A DNA stretch of 64,000 nucleotides from an uncultured Campylobacter sp. (GCF_938015785.1 NZ_CALLWC010000032.1:1-64000), one strand, 5' to 3'. Positions 28,432-37,502 are shown, numbered from the stretch's first letter. Notes: generated by a model not told the origin, from the sequence alone. A program made the numbers and translations.

Positions 28432-30276
28432 CTACTGCCTTGGCGTCTGGATTTTAGAGCCGGTAGGCTCTTTCGACGTAGAATTCTGCTCTGGCATAAA
28501 ATCCTGCCTCGATACGGAATTTTGTCTTGACGAGGCAGAATTCTGCGCGGCGGAATTTATGGGCGTTGCAAAATTTTCAGACGCCGCGGAATTTGGTGTC
28601 TGATTTTGAACTGCGGAATTTGCAGACCCAGCAGAATTTTGCGAAGCGGAGTCTTTTGGCGTTAAATCACGCGTTGCAGCGGAGCTCGGACGCGCGGAAT
28701 CTAACGCAGAGCTTTCGGGCGCCGTAGATTTTATGGAATTAGGCGAAGGGGTTTTTGTTGCCGGGCTTTGCGGCGCCTGATCTTTCGGCGCGGAGCCTTT
28801 TATCGTAGTGGGGTTTTGCGATATAGAATTCTGCGGCGCTACACCTGTGCCAGCGGCGCACGCATCGATCGCCTCTAAATGCTCTTTGCCTTCGGGGGAA
28901 TTAAAAAATTCTGCGTCTTTGATCTTAGCCATTTCATTTTTAGCCTTGTCGCACTCGCCAAGCTTGTAGTATCCCCAAGCAAGCGAGTCCAGATAATACG
29001 GTGAGTCGGGGTCTTTTTGTAGAGCGCGGCGGACGAGCTCGATCCCCTTGCGAACGTCCAAATCGTGATCTATTAGGATGTAGCCGTAATAGTTTAGATG
29101 CACGGGGTCTTTAAGCTGCGGCGCAATATTTTCAAATTTTGCCACTACACTAGATAGGGTCTTGGCGTCCACGTTTTTGCCCGCACTTTCATATTCGTAG
29201 ATCGCTTCGATCGCCAAAAAGTCGTAATTTTTAGTCTTCATAAACTCATCGCGTGCCATTTTAATCGCGGTTTTATAGTCTTTTTTATGCGCGTAGGCAT
29301 CGATTAGAAGCTCGCGCTTGTAGTCGTATTTCTTCAAAAGCTCGATTATTTTATCAAAGTCGTTTGAGTAGTAATAAATCGCTATCATATCGTCTAAGAA
29401 TTTATTATCCCCTTTAGCTTCATACAGCACTTCATCGATCTTAGCGACATCTAAATAGCGTTTATTCGCACGATACACATCAGCTAGCAGCTCGCACGCC
29501 ATACCCTGGGCACAGCCATAGATGCGCCTGTGCGTCTCTATGATGCGGATCGCTCCATCCGAATCATCGAGTTTATTTAGCAGCACGTCGCATAATCTGA
29601 TGAGATTTTCGTCAGTTTTGTCTAGCTCATAGGCTTTTTCGAAGTAGGTTTTGGCTAAAGTAAAATTCTCCATCGCATAATATGTCGCTGCTAAGATCGC
29701 GTAACTACGCGAAACGGGATCTACGGTGACTAGCTTAAGAGCAGCGGTATTGGCATTTAGATTATCTTTAATGCCTAAGTAGTAGCCGATTTTTACTCGC
29801 AGATACTCGGAGTCTGAGCTTAGGCTTTTTTCGCCGAGCTTTAAATAGCGCGCCGTATTTTTACGATCTTTGATCGCAAAAGCAGTCTTTAGCGCTTCTA
29901 GCAGATAAACGGACGAGCCCGTTTTATTGTATGCCTTTTCGTATAAAAACATCGATGCGACGGGATCTTTATGCAGTAGCTCCAAAGCTGTAAGCAAATC
30001 GAAATTTAGCTCGGCGTCTTCTTGCGCTCGCATCGCGTGGTTTAGCTTTTCTTTGGTTATACTTTTAGCGCTTACGCCGCGATTTATCAAGCTCTTTTTA
30101 ATTGCATCTTTTGCACCGTTTTTTGTGCCAATGCTGGAATTCTTATCAGACGCCTTTTTATCCGTAACGGACTGCTTCGCTGCTGCAGCATTCGCCCCCC
30201 TCTCCGCGCTTAGATACTGTGGCGCTAAAATCATCGCCGCGATTAAAATTCCGCTTAAAACCTTACCCCGATACAT
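28432..30276 (-). CDS. Exported TPR-repeat protein with a Ser/Asn-rich RAATTY-encoded tail
   Basis: 614 residues. The signal peptide is [20 protein letters not shown] with cleavage after LSA. Tetratricopeptide-like repeats fill roughly residues 85-470 (for example [60 protein letters not shown]). From about residue 475 the protein turns into a 140-residue tail of Ser, Asn, Ala, Pro, Thr ([19 protein letters not shown]) made of GAATTC/GAATTT words. It is probably a periplasmic scaffold. The start overlaps the YkgJ gene by 22 bases. A TPR lipoprotein in the same position next to trpC is recalled from C. jejuni. Confidence 0.82.
   Translation of the reverse strand: MYRGKVLSGILIAAMILAPQYLSAERGANAAAAKQSVTDKKASDKNSSIGTKNGAKDAIKKSLINRGVSAKSITKEKLNHAMRAQEDAELNFDLLTALELLHKDPVASMFLYEKAYNKTGSSVYLLEALKTAFAIKDRKNTARYLKLGEKSLSSDSEYLRVKIGYYLGIKDNLNANTAALKLVTVDPVSRSYAILAATYYAMENFTLAKTYFEKAYELDKTDENLIRLCDVLLNKLDDSDGAIRIIETHRRIYGCAQGMACELLADVYRANKRYLDVAKIDEVLYEAKGDNKFLDDMIAIYYYSNDFDKIIELLKKYDYKRELLIDAYAHKKDYKTAIKMARDEFMKTKNYDFLAIEAIYEYESAGKNVDAKTLSSVVAKFENIAPQLKDPVHLNYYGYILIDHDLDVRKGIELVRRALQKDPDSPYYLDSLAWGYYKLGECDKAKNEMAKIKDAEFFNSPEGKEHLEAIDACAAGTGVAPQNSISQNPTTIKGSAPKDQAPQSPATKTPSPNSIKSTAPESSALDSARPSSAATRDLTPKDSASQNSAGSANSAVQNQTPNSAASENFATPINSAAQNSASSRQNSVSRQDFMPEQNSTSKEPTGSKIQTPRQ
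28435..28854. repeat. RAATTY array encoding the TPR-protein tail
   Basis: About ten GAATTC/GAATTT/AAATTT words in 400 bases, in units such as GGCAGAATTCTGCGCGGCGG, read as Asn-Ser on the gene strand. The array is at the 3' end of the gene, unlike the internal loops of trmA and priA. Confidence 0.7.
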
Positions 30277-30614
30277 TCTTCCTCCAATTCTTTAGTATGC
30301 GTTTTAAAATATTCCCAAAACGGAAAGCTGCGGCACTGCTTCGGACGCAGCTCGTAAATCCCGCAGTTGCGCTGCGCCTCGTCAAAAAATACGCACGCCA
30401 AACCGCCTTCAAAGGGCTTTTCTTTTACGCTAAATCTAGCGCCTATCTTGTCCAAATACGTCCTTTTAAGCTCCGCGGGCGAAATTTCAAATTTTACCGC
30501 AAGTGCCGCAATCTCACTCTCATCTATCCAGATATAGCCGCTCTCTCCCGTGCAGCACTTACCGCCGCAGCGCTCGCACGCGCTTGCATCGAAGCTGAAG
30601 CCGAACTCACTCAT
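30255..30614 (-). CDS. YkgJ-family cysteine-cluster protein
   Basis: 119 residues with the YkgJ/UPF0153 cysteine cluster: SACERCGGKCC (C13, C16, C20, C21), then AQRNCGIYELRPKQCRSFPFW. These form a probable zinc or Fe-S site. Function in the family is not established. It is locked into an operon, overlapping the methyltransferase gene upstream by eight bases and the TPR gene downstream by 22. Confidence 0.88.
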   Translation of the reverse strand: MSEFGFSFDASACERCGGKCCTGESGYIWIDESEIAALAVKFEISPAELKRTYLDKIGARFSVKEKPFEGGLACVFFDEAQRNCGIYELRPKQCRSFPFWEYFKTHTKELEEECIGVRF

Positions 30615-31848
30615 AATCCACGCTCGTTAAATCCGCGCTTTTGTAGATCGCGTGGGCTTGTGCGGTGCGCTTTCCGTGCGCACTAGCATAGATCGGAATG
30701 GTGATCTCACAGGGCGAGCGCGAGTTCTTACGAGCTTGCAAAAGCGAGAGCTTAGCGGGCTTTGAAATGTCAGGATAGACAAAACCAAGCCTCGTCAAAT
30801 TTAGCCTAAACTCGCCTAAAAGCTCGCAAATTTTAGCTAGCTTGCCCGCCTCATAGCAAAAAATAAGCGTACCGCCAGGCTTAAGATGAGCATTCGCAGA
30901 TCGCACGAAATCCCGTAGGCTAAGGCTTGCTGCGCTCTTACTAAGCGCCATATGAGGCTCTTTGCTAAGCGAAATGCGCTCTCGATAAAAAGGCGGATTT
31001 GAGACGATAAAGTCAAAACGCTTTTTGCTTTTAAACTCCGCGAAATCCGCGTGCAAAATCTCGGCAGGTAGATCGTTTTGCAAAGAATTTAGCCTTAAGA
31101 TTTCTAAATTTCGCTCTTGAATTTCTAGCAAGCTTAGATTGATGCTTTTAAAATCGCGTTTTAGCAAAAGCCCTAAAATTCCACATCCTGCGCCCACATC
31201 CAGCACGTCGCCGTATATCGCTCGCGGATTTAGCGCGCTTTTTAAACTACGCTCATCGCAAACTGCAAACCAGTCGTCACGCAAGCACTCCGCAGCAAAA
31301 TCCTCGCTCGCTTTGGCGTCTTTAAATTTGCTCGCGAAATCTTTATCGTGCGTCTTTTGAGATTCTAAAGACTGCGCGATTTGCTCATCACAAAATTTAA
31401 AATTTTCACCGCTTGCAATGTCAGGCTTTAAAGCATGCCAGGCTTCGTCGTTTTGAAAATCTGAATTTTTGCAGCGCTCGCTTTGAAATTTCGCCCGAAG
31501 TCCCGCTTCAAATTCCTTTTTAAATTCCGCCTGAAGTTCAGCGCAGCCCTTACTTCCAAAATCGCGATCATTCCCCACGCTATGGTTAGCGGCATACGAC
31601 TCTTCTTTGCTAAAAGCGCAATCCTCGGCGCAAAATTCCGCTTCGCTGCCTGCGAAATCCGCAGAGCAAAATTTTGCATTAAAGCTCCTATCTGCTACGC
31701 CTTTAAATTCCGCGCCACAGCCCAGCGCCCAAGAGCCATTTTGCGATGCTGCGTCAGCTTTACGCACGCCTGAGCTTCTTATAAAATTCCACAAAAAAAT
31801 CGTATCGCTCGTGTAGCGATAACCTTTTTTCGGCTGATAAAGCCTCAT
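30607..31848 (-). CDS. TrmN6-like tRNA adenine-N6 methyltransferase with a ~185-residue low-complexity insert
   Basis: 413 residues, against about 230-250 for the family (TrmN6/YfiC, tRNA1Val A37). The fold is split. The N-terminal YQPKKGYRYTSDTIFLWNFI is followed by an insert, about residues 25-208. Then come SAM motif I DVLDVGAGCGILGLLL (214-229), LLEIQERN (motif II) and the amino-methylase motif SNPPFY. The insert is rich in Glu-Phe, Lys-Phe and Asp-Phe (QAEFKKEFEAGLRAKFQSE), coming from RAATTY words in a different frame from trmA and priA. ATGA overlap with the flavoprotein gene upstream. Confidence 0.82.
   Translation of the reverse strand: MRLYQPKKGYRYTSDTIFLWNFIRSSGVRKADAASQNGSWALGCGAEFKGVADRSFNAKFCSADFAGSEAEFCAEDCAFSKEESYAANHSVGNDRDFGSKGCAELQAEFKKEFEAGLRAKFQSERCKNSDFQNDEAWHALKPDIASGENFKFCDEQIAQSLESQKTHDKDFASKFKDAKASEDFAAECLRDDWFAVCDERSLKSALNPRAIYGDVLDVGAGCGILGLLLKRDFKSINLSLLEIQERNLEILRLNSLQNDLPAEILHADFAEFKSKKRFDFIVSNPPFYRERISLSKEPHMALSKSAASLSLRDFVRSANAHLKPGGTLIFCYEAGKLAKICELLGEFRLNLTRLGFVYPDISKPAKLSLLQARKNSRSPCEITIPIYASAHGKRTAQAHAIYKSADLTSVDYE
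31225..31776. repeat. RAATTY array inside the TrmN6-like gene, read as Glu-Phe/Lys-Phe
   Basis: AAATTC, AAATTT and GAATTT words recur through 550 bases in the frame where each word is exactly two codons (GAA-TTT, AAA-TTC). It starts just after the conserved N-terminal helix and ends just before SAM motif I. Confidence 0.7.
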
Positions 31849-32792
31849 CTGCGGATATTTTTGATGATGGTATGAGCGTGATTTATCGCCACCACGATCG
31901 ATCCACCACTTCTGCTAATGAGATCTCCGCCGACGTAAAGCCCACTAGTGGCGGTTTGAAGATTTTCATCCACGATCGGCACGTCGTTTTCATCGTAAGC
32001 GATGCCGCATTTTTTAAGAAAATCGATCGGGCTCGTGCCGCCGATCGCGTATATCACGCGGTCAAATACGAGCTCGGCGCCATTATCAAATTTTACCAGC
32101 ACCTTGCCGTTTTCATTCTCAAGAGCCTCTATATCGATACCTAAGCGCAAGATGATGTTGCCGTATTTGGTCTCGCGCATTACGTCGCTTTCGTTCGTCT
32201 CGTTTAGGCGGGTAAATTTAGGCTTGCGATAGCAAAGCGTCACAACATTGGTTTTACACAGCGCTATAGCGTATTCCGCAGCTGAGTTACCACCTCCGAC
32301 GACTAAAATTTTTTCATTAATCGTGCATTTATCAAGATTGAAATTTACCCGTTGCGTGATCGAAGGCGGAATTTTATAAGCGGGCTTATTAGGCTTGCCC
32401 ATCCTGCCAATTGCGACGATGACGTTGCGCGCGCGGTATTCAGCCGAGCTAGTCGTGATATAAAACTCATCTGCGTGCTTTTCGATCTTTTCGACTTCAC
32501 TTTTGAAATTCGTATCGATTTCGTCGCTATCTAAGAGCTCGTCGAAATAATTTAGCACGCTTTCTTTTGTGCCGGTTTCAAACGAAATAGAGCCGCGCGT
32601 CTCGCTGTCAAAGCCCTTATATTCTTTATCGACGCGCTTTTTATCTTTGTAAAACTGCCTAATCGTTTGAGAGTGGTTGTCGCCTTTTTCAAGCAGAAGC
32701 ACATGCGCAAGCCCGTTTCTTTTAGCTTCTACTACGGAAGCGATGCCGCAAGGACCGCCGCCGATCACCGCCAAGTCGTAAACGTCTATCAT
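31845..32792 (-). CDS. YpdA-like FAD/NAD(P)-dependent oxidoreductase
   Basis: 315 residues. The FAD-binding motif AVIGGGPCGIASVVEAKRNG near residue 10 has the GGGPCG typical of YpdA. A second dinucleotide fold is VVGGGNSAAEYAIAL (~residues 165-180). A C-terminal GGDL with ATSGLYVGG binds FAD. The redox CxxC of thioredoxin reductase is missing, as in YpdA (bacillithiol disulfide reductase family). Campylobacter is not known to make bacillithiol, so the substrate is open. First gene of the four-gene run to the TPR protein, overlapping the next by four bases. Confidence 0.85.
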   Translation of the reverse strand: MIDVYDLAVIGGGPCGIASVVEAKRNGLAHVLLLEKGDNHSQTIRQFYKDKKRVDKEYKGFDSETRGSISFETGTKESVLNYFDELLDSDEIDTNFKSEVEKIEKHADEFYITTSSAEYRARNVIVAIGRMGKPNKPAYKIPPSITQRVNFNLDKCTINEKILVVGGGNSAAEYAIALCKTNVVTLCYRKPKFTRLNETNESDVMRETKYGNIILRLGIDIEALENENGKVLVKFDNGAELVFDRVIYAIGGTSPIDFLKKCGIAYDENDVPIVDENLQTATSGLYVGGDLISRSGGSIVVAINHAHTIIKNIRR

Positions 32793-33136
32793 AAATTTCC
32801 TTTAATCTTTTAAATTTCATACAAAATTATAGTAAAAATTCCATTAAAATCAGTGGAATTTCCTAGCAATTTCGCAGCTTAAATTTAAAATTTTAACACT
32901 TTAAGATGCTTGCTTGGCTAAATTTGAAAAGACATAATTTTCTCCATTTAAATTTTAAATTTCACGGCGCTAATCCGTTTGTAAAAACTAGCGCGGCAGA
33001 AGCGGCAGCAAGAGCAGTAAATTTTAAAATTTTACTTCGCCAAGATGGAATTTTGCGAGCTAAGATAAAGCGGCAAGAGCGGTGAATTTTTAAAATTTCA
33101 CCGCCCAGGCAGAAGTTTTTAATAGAAGCTTTAAGG
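32793..33136. other. Gap between the flavoprotein and tonB genes
   Basis: 344 bases with AAATTTTAAAATTT words and a GCGGTGAA...TTCACCGC hairpin at 33079-33104. No gene seen. Confidence 0.55.
33079..33104 (-). terminator. Possible terminator of exbBD-tonB
   Basis: Near-perfect inverted repeat GCGGTGAATTTT...AAAATTTCACCGC some 33 bases after the tonB stop. The T-run is inside the arm rather than after it, so the call is tentative. Confidence 0.4.
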
Positions 33137-33985
33137 CTAGTTAAAATTTAGCGTATACTTTATGCTAAAGTTAAATTCCATATCTTTCTCGACCTTTGGA
33201 AAGCTACCTTTTGTACGCTCGACCGCGCTTAACGCGCCCTCATCAAGCGAATCGACTTTCGAGGAAGACGTAACGCGAAGACCTTTAACATCTCCGCTTG
33301 CCGTATATGTAAAGTGCACGCCTACGACGCCGATTTTACGCATACGTTGCGCATTTTTAGGGTAGTGCGACTGCGCGTAGCGCGAAATGATGGCGAAAAT
33401 TTTCTTGCCGACATCGCTATTGCTAGGATCGCCGCGGCTTGTTATAGCGTCGCTACCGCCGCCTGCACTACTGGAGCCGCCGCCCCCGCCGCTACCCAGC
33501 GAAATAGGCTTTGTGGGGTCAAATTTTGCCGTTAAATTCCTATCGCTGCTTTGAACTTTATGCTCTTTTTTCGGCTTAGGTTTTTCGACCGGCTTTGGCT
33601 TAGGCTTTTCGACCGGTTTTGGTTTTTCGACTACAGGCTCTGGTATAGGCTCCGGTTCAGGAATCGGCTCTGGCTCCGGTATTGGCTCCGGCTCCGGTAT
33701 TGGCTCCGGCTCAGGCGGAGTTGGTTCCGGTTCGGGCTCGGGCTCCGGCGGAATGGGCTCGGGCTCAGGATCTGGTTCGGACTGATCGGAAGGAGGCGGG
33801 ATATTGGGCTCATCCGATATATCGCCCTGCTTGGCCTCATCCATTATGCTATCGATGGAAAAGGCTATCATATCGGGCATGCTAGGCGGCTTCGGTGCCG
33901 ACGATAAAAGAACAAAAACACCTACAGCGATGATGCAATGCAGCACCAAAGATACAATGAAGCCTATTGCGCTATCTTTATTCAT
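33137..33985 (-). CDS. tonB: TonB energy-transducing protein
   Basis: 282 residues. One N-terminal signal anchor (GFIVSLVLHCIIAVGVFVLL) precedes a long Pro-Glu and Pro-Lys periplasmic spacer (PEPEPIPEPEPIPEP, then KPVEKPKPKPVEKPKPKKE), a Gly/Ser hinge (LGSGGGGGSSSAGG) and the C-terminal TonB fold (YPKNAQRMRKIGVVGVHF). It couples the ExbBD proton motor to outer-membrane receptors. The spacer repeats (15-18-base PEP units at 33640-33780) can vary in number. Its ATG overlaps the exbD stop by four bases. Confidence 0.93.
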   Translation of the reverse strand: MNKDSAIGFIVSLVLHCIIAVGVFVLLSSAPKPPSMPDMIAFSIDSIMDEAKQGDISDEPNIPPPSDQSEPDPEPEPIPPEPEPEPEPTPPEPEPIPEPEPIPEPEPIPEPEPIPEPVVEKPKPVEKPKPKPVEKPKPKKEHKVQSSDRNLTAKFDPTKPISLGSGGGGGSSSAGGGSDAITSRGDPSNSDVGKKIFAIISRYAQSHYPKNAQRMRKIGVVGVHFTYTASGDVKGLRVTSSSKVDSLDEGALSAVERTKGSFPKVEKDMEFNFSIKYTLNFN

Positions 33986-34365
33986 TGCTCTTTTTCGGTC
34001 ACGATCGCAAATTTTTCATGGCCCGCCTTTTTTAGGACATCCATGATAGAAATGAAAGAGGAAAATTTCGAGTCTTTATCGTTTTTCAACACGACAAGAT
34101 CGTTTTTATCGAGCGCGGCAATTTTTTCCTCAAGCTCATCCTCGCTTATTGCGACATCGTCTAGATAAATTTTAGATTCGCTATCCACTTTGATGGTAAC
34201 TTTTTTATCCTCTTGCGGATTTTGCGAGCTTGAAGAAGATGGAAGATTTACCTTGATATGACCCTGCGCAATGAAAGTAGAGACACTAAGCACAATCGCT
34301 AACAGCACCAGCATAATGTCGATGAACGGGACAATATTTAGCCCGTCTCGTCTAGGAATGCTCAT
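33982..34365 (-). CDS. exbD: Biopolymer transport protein ExbD
   Basis: 127 residues with the typical N-terminal GLNIVPFIDIMLVLLAIVL segment. The Asp in PFID is the proton-pathway residue in the single transmembrane helix. A periplasmic domain follows (VTIKVDSESKIYLDD). It works with ExbB as the proton-driven motor for TonB. It sits between exbB (one base upstream) and tonB. Confidence 0.94.
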   Translation of the reverse strand: MSIPRRDGLNIVPFIDIMLVLLAIVLSVSTFIAQGHIKVNLPSSSSSQNPQEDKKVTIKVDSESKIYLDDVAISEDELEEKIAALDKNDLVVLKNDKDSKFSSFISIMDVLKKAGHEKFAIVTEKEQ

Positions 34366-34794
34366 TTATTTAACCTCATCGTAGCGGTTTAGAAGCACAT
34401 CGACCTTGCGGACGAAACCGTTGTAGATGATGAGCGTAGGCACGGCGACGACTAGACCGGTAGCGGTAGCTTTAAGCGCGAGCGAAAGACCTTGCATGAT
34501 AGCCTTGGTATCGATACCGCTTGCAGTACTCATATCAAAAAATGTGATCATAATGCCAATAACTGTGCCTAAAAGACCGATGTACGGAGCATTTGAATAA
34601 ACGATATAAAGCGTCGTCAAATTTTTTGTCAGAGCCTCTTCATATAGCGCCTTGCTTTTGTAATCGCTCGCCTTAACCTTCGAATAAAAAAGCAGCCTTT
34701 CGATAGTAAACCACACGACCAAAAAGCTCATAAATCCGAGGATTGCAAAGATAATGTAATCCACGTAATGCGCCAAAAATTCCATAATGCCCAT
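34366..34794 (-). CDS. exbB: Biopolymer transport protein ExbB
   Basis: A 142-residue, three-helix MotA/TolQ/ExbB proton-channel protein. The conserved core is NAPYIGLLGTVIGIMITFFD and GLSLALKATATGLVVAVPTL. It is the short form common in Campylobacter. First gene of exbB-exbD-tonB, divergent from the receptor gene, with GGAG before the ATG. Probably iron-regulated through the shared upstream region. Confidence 0.94.
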   Translation of the reverse strand: MGIMEFLAHYVDYIIFAILGFMSFLVVWFTIERLLFYSKVKASDYKSKALYEEALTKNLTTLYIVYSNAPYIGLLGTVIGIMITFFDMSTASGIDTKAIMQGLSLALKATATGLVVAVPTLIIYNGFVRKVDVLLNRYDEVK

Positions 34795-34923
34795 AAGCTC
34801 TCCTTAAAAATTTTAAAAATTTTTATAAATTCAGCAAAGTGCCTTGCCAAAAAAGTGAGCGATTTTATCAAAAGTAGATTTAATTTTTACTAAAATTTTG
34901 ATGATCGATATTTAAATTATATT

Positions 34924-34950
34924 TTATCATTTAGCTTTATTTAATGATAA
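34924..34950. promoter_or_regulatory. Candidate Fur site between exbB and the receptor gene
   Basis: TTATCATT (34924-34931) and AATGATAA (34943-34950) form a perfect 8-bp inverted repeat in the 276-base divergent promoter region. The half-site matches the NAT(A/T)AT/ATCATT flavour of Fur boxes. Iron repression of both transcripts is the natural reading. Confidence 0.5.
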
Positions 34951-35045
34951 TAAAGCATTCGGTGATAGAATTTTAATGATTTTAAAATGTCTTGATAATT
35001 AATATAAAATAAAGGATTAATTTTATATTATTCGCCATTTTTTAA

Positions 35046-35060
35046 TCTCATTATCATTTA
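35046..35060. promoter_or_regulatory. Second Fur-like half-site directly before the receptor ribosome site
   Basis: TCTCATTATCATTTA carries another TTATCATT (35051-35058), abutting the GGAG ribosome-binding site at 35061. Binding here would block the receptor gene specifically. Confidence 0.4.
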
Positions 35061-35070
35061 GGAGTTTAGT

Positions 35071-37140
35071 ATGAAAAAATTTCATCTGGCTTTGTCCTTG
35101 TGCGCAGTTCTTTGCTTAAGCGCACAAGCAGACGAGAAATCAAGCGCTACGGACGTATCCAAAAGCAAAGATTCAAATAGGCAAAGCCTGGGCGTAATCG
35201 AAGTTACTAGCGATTCTAGCACGCCTAGCACTGTGGATGATATCAAAATCAATACTCGCAACGCTACGCTCATCAAAGATGTATTTCGCGACATCCCAGG
35301 CGTTTATGTGGGCGGCACCAACGGCATGAATCAAAAAATTTATATGCGCGGCGTGAGCGATCGCGGTCTAAATATCACGATTGACGGCGCGAAGCAAAAC
35401 GGCAATACCTTTCATCACAACGCCGATTTACTAATCGATCCTGATCTTATCAAAGCCGTAGAGGTCGATGTAGGCGCGCGCTCAGTCGTGAACGGCTCGG
35501 GCGCTTTGGGCGGCTCAGTTGCCTTCAGGACGGTAGACGCTTCTGACATGCTTGAGGACGGTCAGGATATCGGCGCCAAGCTCAAAGTGGGCTATACGAG
35601 CAATAACGAAGGCTATTCGCAAAGTGCGATGCTCTACGGCAGAGCGTTTGATAGCCTAGATATGCTTGCCGCATTCAAGCACTACGGATACGGCTTCGGC
35701 GAATCGGGCAACGGCAAGCCTACGGGCGGCGACGGCAACGATATAAATTATTTATTAAAAGCGGGCTATAGCTTTTTGGATTTTCATAAAATTTCGCTCT
35801 CTACCGAGCATATGCAGTATAAAGGTCTCTATCCGCTGCGGGCGGAATTCGGCTCATGGCTAAACGGGCAGCTGGATAACCGCAAATACGAGCGCGATAC
35901 ACACACGATCAAATACACGTATAATCCAAGCGACCTGCTAGAGCTCGACATCACGGGATATTACACCAAGCATCAACGCATCGGATCGACTTCGACGAAC
36001 GTAAAATGGGGCGTCGAGACCAAAGGCGGCAAAATCGGCGCTAAGAGTAAATTTGAAACGGGCGATCTGGCTCATACGTTGCGTTACGGCTTTGATTACT
36101 ACCGCTCCGAAAACTACGTTAAGCCCGGCAATCTACGCCCCGAGAAGGTCGATAATTATAGCTTTTATATCGAGGATGCTATGCGCTACGGCGGGCTTAC
36201 GGTAACTCCGGGTATCCGCTACGAAAGGCACGAGCTAAAGACTTACAACGGTAGAGGCGCTAATATCTCTAGCTACAAATATAAATTTAACGAAGTAAGC
36301 CCCGCCTTGGCGCTTGATTACGAGATCGGCGCGGGATTTGGAGCGTTTGCAAGCTATGCGCGAGTATTTAGAGGACCTGACGTAATGGAGAGCATGATGG
36401 CTGCGGGTACTAGCCGCGGCAGACCACTAAGCTGGATGGCCAATGAAAATTTAAAGGCCACTACGGGCAACGCCTACGAAATAGGCGGTCGCTACAAAAG
36501 CGAGCTAGGAGAGAATTCCTCGGTAAGCCTAACCGCAAAATATTTCAGGACGGAATATAAAAATCTCATCGTAGATAACAATGCGGCGGGCGGAATCGTC
36601 GGCTGCCCGGGAGGCGCACAGGGCGCCTTATGCAGGGCTAATGCAGGCGGTGCGGACATTGACGGCGTCGAGCTTTTCGCAAGATTAATATTAGATGATT
36701 TGAGCCTTGCTGCGGGTTACACCCACCAGCACGTAGAATATAAAGACCGCGTGCGCAGCGGCTCGGGCTATCTAAGCTCAAACATCATCGGCTACCGCGA
36801 CTATGGCGATAAATACACCTTCAATGCCGAGTACGCAATCTCTGCGGCGGATCTACTGCTGGGCTATAACTTGCTCTTTTTCGACTCCAAAAACGTAGCC
36901 TCCGCAGCTAGCGACGAAAAAACAAAAGTGCCTAGCTACGCGGTTCACGATCTATACGTCACCTACGCTCCGGATGGCGGACGATTTAAAGGGCTTGAGA
37001 TCAACGCGGGCGTTTACAATCTCTTTGATAAAGCCTACGCATCGCACTCGCAGCGCAGCGCCGATTTCACCGGTGATTCAAACGCTATCGACTGGGAGCC
37101 GGGACGAAATTTCAAGCTAAGCGTGGCGTATAAATTTTAA
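35071..37140 (+). CDS. TonB-dependent outer-membrane receptor, heme/iron-protein type
   Basis: 689 residues. A signal peptide (KKFHLALSLCAVLCLSAQA) precedes a TonB-box-like LGVIEVTS, a plug domain (NATLIKDVFRDIPGVYVGG, KIYMRGVSDRGLNITIDGAK, GSGALGGSVAFRT) and a 22-strand barrel ending with the aromatic KLSVAYKF. The FRAP/NPNL region of heme receptors is recognisable but altered: VFRGPDVMES and later NENLKATTGNAYEIG, with no histidine between, so heme is not certain. Likely ligands are heme, hemoglobin or ferric host proteins. Divergent from exbBD-tonB with Fur-like sites between. Confidence 0.88.
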   Translation: MKKFHLALSLCAVLCLSAQADEKSSATDVSKSKDSNRQSLGVIEVTSDSSTPSTVDDIKINTRNATLIKDVFRDIPGVYVGGTNGMNQKIYMRGVSDRGLNITIDGAKQNGNTFHHNADLLIDPDLIKAVEVDVGARSVVNGSGALGGSVAFRTVDASDMLEDGQDIGAKLKVGYTSNNEGYSQSAMLYGRAFDSLDMLAAFKHYGYGFGESGNGKPTGGDGNDINYLLKAGYSFLDFHKISLSTEHMQYKGLYPLRAEFGSWLNGQLDNRKYERDTHTIKYTYNPSDLLELDITGYYTKHQRIGSTSTNVKWGVETKGGKIGAKSKFETGDLAHTLRYGFDYYRSENYVKPGNLRPEKVDNYSFYIEDAMRYGGLTVTPGIRYERHELKTYNGRGANISSYKYKFNEVSPALALDYEIGAGFGAFASYARVFRGPDVMESMMAAGTSRGRPLSWMANENLKATTGNAYEIGGRYKSELGENSSVSLTAKYFRTEYKNLIVDNNAAGGIVGCPGGAQGALCRANAGGADIDGVELFARLILDDLSLAAGYTHQHVEYKDRVRSGSGYLSSNIIGYRDYGDKYTFNAEYAISAADLLLGYNLLFFDSKNVASAASDEKTKVPSYAVHDLYVTYAPDGGRFKGLEINAGVYNLFDKAYASHSQRSADFTGDSNAIDWEPGRNFKLSVAYKF

Positions 37141-37502
37141 AGCTTACGCGAGATGGCGGTATGAAATTTTGCACGCTAAAGCAGCTAAATTTTAAAAATT
37201 CAAAGCCCTTGGAATTTCAAAATTCCTAGGGCTTTGTAAATTTGAAATTCCAAGGGCTTTGAATTTCAAGCTTTTAAATTCTACTAACAGAAATTTTCTC
37301 ATAAAATTTTTGCGAATAGCAAAATTCTCATTCAAAATGGAATTCTAGCGTGCAGCGGAATTCCAAAAATTCAAAGCGATATCCGCAGCGCTTCACATCC
37401 AAAGTTCCTTTAGAATTTATAAGATTCCTCCCGCTTCAAGCGCCGTCCGTTTACTCTTCATCGTTAAAATTCCGTTTTAAATTCTACTTAAAAGGAGAGC
37501 CT
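37141..37502. other. Gap between the receptor and creD genes
   Basis: Holds the three-arm inverted repeat at 37196-37266 and RAATTY words. No gene; the creD frame is open through 37350 but its start is best placed at 37503. Confidence 0.55.
37196..37266 (+). terminator. Three-arm inverted repeat after the receptor gene
   Basis: Arm 1 (37196-37217) reads AAATTCAAAGCCCTTGGAA then TTT. Arm 2 (37220-37236) is its reverse complement with one mismatch over 17 bases. Arm 3 (37245-37266) is its perfect 22-base reverse complement. Arms 1-2 make a tight hairpin with a 2-base loop; arms 1-3 make a larger alternative. It probably stops receptor transcription, and the choice of arms could be regulatory. 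Confidence 0.6.

Noticed and set aside
33640..33780. Short tandem repeats of about 18 bases
   Set aside because: They encode the Pro-Glu spacer normal for TonB, so not a separate element.
37350..37502. N-terminal extension of creD by 51 codons
   Set aside because: Basic and Phe-rich, from gap-type sequence; the TTG at 37503 has AAAGGAG at ideal spacing and precedes the membrane anchor.
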